Origin: an uncultured Lachnospiraceae bacterium
Lineage (GTDB): Bacteria > Bacillota > Clostridia > Lachnospirales > Lachnospiraceae
Assembly: GCA_910584115.1 (NCBI GenBank)
Contig: CAJTYN010000107.1
Location: 1 to 10,529, forward strand
Length of the DNA stretch: 10,529 nt
Reading direction: 5' to 3'
In this document: positions 6,392 through 10,529 of the stretch, piece after piece
How the letters are laid out: each line of letters opens with the position of its first letter
Numbering within the stretch: the stretch's first letter is position 1
Position numbers and translations under genes: made by a program
Notes under the pieces: model-generated
The model's input: only the letters and a program-made list of their open reading frames with translations
Told to the model about the DNA's origin: nothing
Databases searched by the model: none

Positions 6392-6419
6392 AGTATACCA
6401 CATTTTTCCTATCCGTCAA
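6392..6419 (-). promoter_or_regulatory. Sigma-A-like promoter of the transaldolase gene
   Basis: TTGACG (-35, 6419-6414), a 16-base spacer, and TATACT (-10, 6397-6392) with an extended TG two bases upstream of the hexamer. The -35 box lies in the last codons of the mscS-like gene. The expected transcription start is near 6385, leaving a leader of only about 20 bases. Confidence 0.8.
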
Positions 6420-7254
6420 TATTCTTGCTCAGATGCACCTCCAACTGCTCATAGGGGATCTCGATCCCTTCCCGGTCGAAAGAGAGCTTGATCTTCTCAT
6501 TGAGCCCCCACTTCACCTTCCAGTATCTGTCCGTAGGGACCCACGCCCGGAACCCTAAGACCACCGCGCTCTTTGCCAGCTCATCCACGAAGACGGCCGT
6601 CTCCCGTTCATGATAGATATCCGGCTCCTCTTCGAGCAGCCGCTCTAAGATTCCTTTCGCCTGCCGGATATCCGACTGGTAAGAGATCCCCACTTTCACA
6701 TCCAGCTGCCGCTCTTCTTTTTCTGTCACGTTGGTGATGCTGCTGTTCGACAGCGTGCCGTTGGGGATCACGATGGTCTTGTTGTCGATGGTCGTAAGCC
6801 TCGTGTAGCACATGTCGATGCGGCTGACCGTCCCCTCGCAGCCGGTCAGCCCGTTCTGCACGATGTAATCCCCCACCTGGAAAGGCTTGAACAGCAAGAT
6901 CATGATCCCCCCGGCCAGATTTGCCAGGCCGCCCTGGAGCCCCATGGCCAGCGTGATCCCCGTCGACCCGATCAGCGCGGCCACCGAAGCCTCCGTGACC
7001 CCGAACCGGGTGGCTATGCTGAATGCCAGCAAGAGATACGCGAGGATCTTTGCCAGGGAGCAGGCGAACTGGACCACGCCCTGGTCCACTTTCATCTGCT
7101 CCATGGAACGCCGCATGATCCTCACCAGCCATCGGATCAGGCGCAGCCCCAGATAAAAGACCACGATCGATATGAGCACCTTCATACAGAATCCGACCAG
7201 GGCCGGCATCTGCTCCTGCAGATAGGAACCGCCGCGGCGCATCAGCCTGTCCAT
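6409..7254 (-). CDS. Small mechanosensitive channel, MscS family
   Basis: Membrane channel that opens on membrane tension and releases small solutes during osmotic downshock (family knowledge). The 281 residues match a minimal MscS. Three hydrophobic segments are visible at about 18-46, 61-83 and 89-125. The third is the pore helix, with small-residue packing motifs and the conserved run GLQGGLANLAGGI (105-117) followed by KPFQVGDYI. The beta domain (about 127-185, with IPNGTLSNSSITN at 163-175) and the alpha/beta C-terminal domain follow. The start is ATG 7254, with GGGAGG 8 bases upstream. The GTG at 7263 overlaps that site and is disfavoured. It begins 24 bases after the glgB-like stop, so the two genes are very likely co-transcribed. 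Which solute or stress it serves cannot be told from sequence; YnaI/YbdG-like longer channels are excluded by size. Confidence 0.93.
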   Translation of the reverse strand: MDRLMRRGGSYLQEQMPALVGFCMKVLISIVVFYLGLRLIRWLVRIMRRSMEQMKVDQGVVQFACSLAKILAYLLLAFSIATRFGVTEASVAALIGSTGITLAMGLQGGLANLAGGIMILLFKPFQVGDYIVQNGLTGCEGTVSRIDMCYTRLTTIDNKTIVIPNGTLSNSSITNVTEKEERQLDVKVGISYQSDIRQAKGILERLLEEEPDIYHERETAVFVDELAKSAVVLGFRAWVPTDRYWKVKWGLNEKIKLSFDREGIEIPYEQLEVHLSKNIDG

Positions 7255-7262
7255 CTCCTCCA

Positions 7263-7268
7263 CCTCCC
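7263..7268 (-). promoter_or_regulatory. Ribosome binding site deciding the mscS-like start
   Basis: GGGAGG lies 8 bases before ATG 7254. The alternative GTG at 7261-7263 shares a base with it and so cannot use it, which supports the ATG. Confidence 0.7.
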
Positions 7269-7278
7269 TGCTCTATCT

Positions 7279-9417
7279 TTACACCGACTGGTAAGCAAAT
7301 ACCATGATCCCGGACGCGGGCACTCTGACCGTGAGACTGTACGGCCTCCCGTCCCACTCCGCTTTCCGACAGGTCTTCACCCGCGGGTTGATCACGCCTT
7401 CGCCTCCGAATATGATCCCGTCGCTGTTGAAGATCTCTTTATATTTTCCATAATAGGGGACCCCGATCTTGTATCCGTCCTGTTCCTGCCCGGAGAGATT
7501 ACAGATCACCAGCAGCACATCTTTTTTTCGGCTGTCCTTTCGGATATAGGCCAGGATATTGTCCTGGGCCTCCATCTGCTGGACCCACTCGAAGCCCACC
7601 GGATCGTCGTCCGCCTCCCAGAGCGCCGGATGAGCTTTATAAAACTGGCTCAGGCTCTCCAGATAATCGCAGATCTCTTTCGGGAGAGTGCCCTGAGGCG
7701 CCAGATATTTCTTTCCCGGATGGGTGTAGAAGTATCCCAGGGCCGCTTTCAGGCCGTTCTGTCTCTCCCGGGCGTCTTCTCCCGGCAGGGACTCCAGGAA
7801 CTGTTCCACCGTCGTGATGTCCCTGTCATTTAATGTCAGGATGAAATCCTCGCAGTAATGATAGAGCATGCTGGCCGTCAGCTCGTCATGGCGTGCCGTG
7901 CGCGCCTGTCTGTCCCCATGGATATAGTCCAGGAAATCCCGCGTCCAGCCGTTGTTCCATTTATAATGGAAGCCCATATGTGTGTCGTCCACCGGCCCGG
8001 TCAGATCCGGCCAGTAGCCGTCCTCCTGGGCGATCAAAAGGACATCCGGGTGCGCCTTCCTGACCACGGAACCCAGATGTTTGATAAATCCCACCCCGTC
8101 CAGATCCTCACTGCCCCCGTACATGTTCGGCGTCCACTCTCCCGGGCTGCGCCCGTAATCCAGGTAGAGCATGGCATCCACGTCGTCCAGGCGCAGGCCG
8201 TCCAGATGATAGCACTCGATCCAGTAGAAAGCATTCGAGATGAGGAAATTCTTCACATGGGGGCTGGCCAGGTCAAAGAGCAGCGTCCCCCACATGGGAT
8301 GCACGCCCTCGCCTTCCAGGCTCTGCTCGTACAGGCAGGTCCCGTCCAGCAGGCTCAGACCCTCTTCCTCCCTGGGAAAATGCGCCGGCGTCCAGTCCAT
8401 GATCACCCCGATCTGTCTCTGGTGCAGATGGTCCACCATCTCCTGCAGACCGGCCGGGCTGCCGTACCTGGCCGTGGGCGCGTAATAGCCGCTGGTGGCA
8501 TACGGCCCCGTCTCATCGTCCATGTACTCCATCAGCGGCGGCAGTTCCACATGGGTGTAGCCCGCGGCCTCGGCGTAGGCCGCGATCTTCACCGCCAGCT
8601 CCTGGTATGTGAGATGCCCGCCGTCCGCATCCTCTCCCATCTCCTTAAGATCGATCTGGCCGATATTTAAGGGTTGGGCTCTGCCCGCCAGGGATCTTCT
8701 CTTCTTCATCCATGCCTGGTCGTTCCAGCGGTATCCGCCGACCCTCTCAACGACCGCCGCCATACCGGGCACATGCTCCCGGCTGTTGGCGAAGGGATCC
8801 GTTTTTAAAAAGGTGGAGCCGTCTCTCATCCGTATCTCGAATTTATAGAGTTGTCCCGGTTTCAGGCGGGGGATGAACAATTCATGCAGCCCTGTGGACG
8901 GGGACTTCTGCATGGGATGGACCCGGCCGTCCCACTGGTTGAAATCCCCCACCACGCTGACCCGCAGGGCATTCGGCGCCCACACGGCGAAATACACGCC
9001 CCGCACCCGGTCCACCGTCATGGGGTGCGCGCCCAGCTTCGCGTATTCCTTATAGTAAACACCCTGCCGGAACATCTCTTCCTCCTCGGAGGTAAACTGG
9101 GACGGGAACCTGTACGCATCGCCGAAACGGCGTTTTTTCCCGTCTGTGCCTTCGACGATAAATTCATAGGAGGACACTTCTCTTGCCGGAAGGAGCACCG
9201 CGTAAAAACCCGCCTCGTCCACTGATTCCATGTCGTATCTCTTGCCGCTCTTCTTGCTGTCGACCTTGACGCTCTCCGCGTTTGGGAAAAAACACTGGAT
9301 CAACACTTCGTTTTTTATTTCCTGGGCGCCGAGGATCTCCCGGGGGCGGTCTTCTTCCCCGTATACCACCGCCTCGATCCTGGGCCAGTCCATATATCCG
9401 TATAATCTATCCGTCAT
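7279..9417 (-). CDS. GlgB-like protein (CBM48 + GH13) with degenerate catalytic site
   Basis: Homologous along its length to glycogen branching enzymes, which cut and re-join alpha-glucan chains with alpha-1,6 links. At 712 residues it has an N-terminal beta domain (about 10-110), a CBM48 module (about 140-215, with FAVWAPNA and VVGDFNQWDG), a GH13 barrel (about 265-590) and a C-terminal beta domain (about 600-712). The nucleophile Asp411 (GLRLD) and motif I DWTPAHF (341-347) remain. However, the motif III position normally reading IAEES is IAQED, placing Gln464 where the acid/base Glu belongs. The normal SHDEV is NDRDI, placing Asp531-Arg532 where His-Asp belongs. After HPGKK (566-570) the usual GGEFGQ/LDW stretch is missing. 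Normal branching activity is therefore doubtful. Start ATG 9417 has AGGAGG 7 bases upstream. It leads a glgB-like/mscS operon; no glgC, glgA or glgP is in view. Products annotated simply as GlgB would be misleading. Confidence 0.9.
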   Translation of the reverse strand: MTDRLYGYMDWPRIEAVVYGEEDRPREILGAQEIKNEVLIQCFFPNAESVKVDSKKSGKRYDMESVDEAGFYAVLLPAREVSSYEFIVEGTDGKKRRFGDAYRFPSQFTSEEEEMFRQGVYYKEYAKLGAHPMTVDRVRGVYFAVWAPNALRVSVVGDFNQWDGRVHPMQKSPSTGLHELFIPRLKPGQLYKFEIRMRDGSTFLKTDPFANSREHVPGMAAVVERVGGYRWNDQAWMKKRRSLAGRAQPLNIGQIDLKEMGEDADGGHLTYQELAVKIAAYAEAAGYTHVELPPLMEYMDDETGPYATSGYYAPTARYGSPAGLQEMVDHLHQRQIGVIMDWTPAHFPREEEGLSLLDGTCLYEQSLEGEGVHPMWGTLLFDLASPHVKNFLISNAFYWIECYHLDGLRLDDVDAMLYLDYGRSPGEWTPNMYGGSEDLDGVGFIKHLGSVVRKAHPDVLLIAQEDGYWPDLTGPVDDTHMGFHYKWNNGWTRDFLDYIHGDRQARTARHDELTASMLYHYCEDFILTLNDRDITTVEQFLESLPGEDARERQNGLKAALGYFYTHPGKKYLAPQGTLPKEICDYLESLSQFYKAHPALWEADDDPVGFEWVQQMEAQDNILAYIRKDSRKKDVLLVICNLSGQEQDGYKIGVPYYGKYKEIFNSDGIIFGGEGVINPRVKTCRKAEWDGRPYSLTVRVPASGIMVFAYQSV

Positions 9418-9467
9418 CGTCTCTCCTCCTAAAAATATCCTTAAGATCAGCTCTTTTTATCTTTACC

Positions 9468-9496
9468 ATTGTATCACCTCTGGTCCGCCTTGTAAA
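9468..9496 (-). promoter_or_regulatory. Sigma-A-like promoter of the glgB-like/mscS operon
   Basis: TTTACA (-35, 9496-9491), a 17-base spacer, and TACAAT (-10, 9473-9468) preceded by an extended TG. The expected start is near 9461, giving a leader of about 44 bases. A 10-base palindrome, AAAATATTTT (9494-9503), overlaps the -35 box. Confidence 0.75.
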
Positions 9497-9528
9497 ATAT
9501 TTTCCCACCGAAAGAGATCCTTTATGTA

Positions 9529-9558
9529 TTTACAAGAAAGCCCCGTATGCTATATAAT
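9529..9558 (+). promoter_or_regulatory. Sigma-A-like promoter of the sugar kinase gene
   Basis: TTTACA (-35, 9529-9534), an 18-base spacer, then a consensus TATAAT (-10, 9553-9558). The expected start is near 9565, with a leader of about 25 bases. It is back to back with the glgB-like promoter; the two -35 boxes are 32 bases apart, close enough for one regulator to affect both. Confidence 0.75.
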
Positions 9559-9588
9559 AATGGCAAGAAAAAACTGGAGGTACAGGTT

Positions 9589-10529
9589 ATGAGTGAGAAA
9601 AGATTCGATGTAACTGCGTTAGGTGAACTGCTGATCGATTTTACGGAAAACGGGAACAGCGAGCAGGGGAACATCCTGTATGAAGCCAATCCCGGGGGCG
9701 CCCCCTGTAATGTCCTGGCGATGCTGACGAAACTGGGGAAGAAGACTTCTTTCATCGGCAAAGTGGGGAACGACCAGTTCGGGATCCGGCTAAAAGGCGC
9801 ATTGGAGGAAGTGGGCATTGACACGGGCTGCCTGCGGATGGACGATAAAGTACACACGACCCTTGCCTTTGTCCATACGTTCGAGGACGGCGACCGGGAT
9901 TTCTCCTTTTACCGGAACCCGGGCGCGGATATGATGCTGACCAAGGATGAAGTGCCCATGGACGTGATCGCCGCCTCCCGGATCTTCCACTTCGGGACTT
10001 TATCCTCCACCCACCCGGGCGTCCGGGAAGCCACCAGGAGCGCCCTCTCAAAGGCGAAGGAAGAAGGGATCTTGATCTCCTTTGACCCGAATCTGCGGGA
10101 ACCGCTCTGGGAGTCTTTAGAAGACGCCCGCCGGGAGATCTCCTACGGCCTGGGATACTGCGACATCCTGAAGATCTCCGACAATGAGATGGAATTCATG
10201 ACCGGCACCACGGACTACACGAAAGGGGTGGAGATCCTCCGCGAGTCCTATCAGATCCCGCTCATCCTCGTCACTCTGGGCAGAGACGGCAGCCGGGCTT
10301 ACTATAAGGACTGCATGGTCGAGGCCGCGCCCTTCCTCCAGGAGAACACGATCGAGACGACCGGCGCCGGAGATACGTTCTGCGCGAGCATCTTAAACTA
10401 TGTGCTGGAACACGGCCTTGAGGATCTTTCACCGGATCAGTTAAAAGAAATGCTGACCTTCGCCAACGCCGCCGCTTCTTTGATCACCACGCGAAAAGGC
10501 GCGCTGCGGGTGATGCCGACGAAAGAGGA
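9589..10529 (+). CDS. PfkB-family sugar kinase, probable fructokinase (cut at right edge)
   Basis: ATP-dependent cytosolic kinase of the ribokinase/PfkB family, most like bacterial fructokinases that make fructose 6-phosphate. The window shows 313 residues; the family is usually about 315-330, so only the last few are missing. PfkB signature 1 lies at 35-59, beginning NPGGAPCNVLAML (34-46). The usual Ala after GGAP is Cys40. Signature 2, TTGAGDTF at 257-264, holds the catalytic base Asp262 and the anion hole. The ISDNE motif (196-200) and VTLGRDGS (228-235) are typical fold landmarks. Start ATG 9589 has GGAGG 8-9 bases upstream, with its own promoter. It is divergent from the glgB-like gene. 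Substrate is inferred from resemblance: fructose is most likely, but another hexose or 2-keto-3-deoxygluconate cannot be excluded. No sucrose or fructose transporter is in view. Confidence 0.9.
   Translation, partial: MSEKRFDVTALGELLIDFTENGNSEQGNILYEANPGGAPCNVLAMLTKLGKKTSFIGKVGNDQFGIRLKGALEEVGIDTGCLRMDDKVHTTLAFVHTFEDGDRDFSFYRNPGADMMLTKDEVPMDVIAASRIFHFGTLSSTHPGVREATRSALSKAKEEGILISFDPNLREPLWESLEDARREISYGLGYCDILKISDNEMEFMTGTTDYTKGVEILRESYQIPLILVTLGRDGSRAYYKDCMVEAAPFLQENTIETTGAGDTFCASILNYVLEHGLEDLSPDQLKEMLTFANAAASLITTRKGALRVMPTKE

Noticed and set aside
6362..6403. Upstream ATG at 6403 giving a 231-residue transaldolase
   Set aside because: It lies upstream of the -10 box and expected transcription start, and the added residues have no counterpart in the family.
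6608..7357. Minus-strand 249-codon frame overlapping mscS-like and glgB-like genes
   Set aside because: Out of frame with both real genes; Gly/Arg/His-rich composition and no hydrophobic segments or motifs.
7858..8670. Long plus-strand reading frame of 270 codons opposite the glgB-like gene
   Set aside because: It is antisense to a clearly homologous GH13 protein, has low-complexity composition typical of GC-rich shadow frames, and lacks a convincing ribosome binding site.
1..10529. CRISPR array, transposon, phage or toxin-antitoxin system
   Set aside because: No regularly spaced repeats, terminal inverted repeats, transposase, integrase or small toxin-like gene pairs were seen; the window is a core-metabolism region.

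Overview
The window looks like chromosomal DNA from an anaerobic, moderately GC-rich Clostridia member, most plausibly Lachnospiraceae. This is inferred from the clustered gap-pgk-tpiA-gpmI glycolysis genes, strong AGGAGG-type ribosome binding sites, sigma-A-like promoters and Firmicute-type protein sequences. No mobile elements, tRNA or rRNA genes, CRISPR arrays or phage genes were seen. Almost the whole window is coding and the genes are tightly spaced.

Layout, given in the order of minus-strand transcription (right to left): a GlgB-family protein (9417-7279), a small MscS-type mechanosensitive channel (7254-6409), a TalC-type transaldolase (6364-5708), then glyceraldehyde-3-phosphate dehydrogenase gap (5539-4526), phosphoglycerate kinase pgk (4426-3221), triosephosphate isomerase tpiA (3079-2327), homoserine dehydrogenase hom (2248-944) and cofactor-independent phosphoglycerate mutase gpmI (947 to beyond the left edge). 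The only plus-strand gene is a PfkB-family fructokinase-like sugar kinase (9589 to beyond the right edge). It diverges from the glgB-like gene across a 171-bp intergenic region that holds one recognisable promoter for each side.

Recognisable promoters lie upstream of the glgB-like gene, tal, gap and the sugar kinase. The gap promoter probably drives gap-pgk-tpiA-hom-gpmI as one long unit. Three of the four junctions in it carry a stem-loop: a strong terminator-like hairpin between gap and pgk, a complex non-terminator structure between pgk and tpiA, and a weaker terminator-like hairpin between tpiA and hom. The hom/gpmI junction instead has a 4-base ATGA overlap. This suggests stepwise attenuation or mRNA processing, with gap made in excess over the distal genes.

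Functionally, the window covers sugar phosphorylation (fructokinase-like), a non-oxidative pentose phosphate step (transaldolase), lower glycolysis from triose phosphates to 2-phosphoglycerate, and one amino-acid enzyme (homoserine dehydrogenase) placed inside the glycolytic unit. The most striking observation is that the 712-residue GlgB-like protein keeps the full branching-enzyme architecture and the GH13 nucleophile Asp411, but has Gln464 where the acid/base Glu should be and Asp-Arg (531-532) where the conserved His-Asp should be. It has also lost a segment of the barrel. It is therefore probably a pseudoenzyme or has changed function, co-transcribed with an osmotic-type channel.
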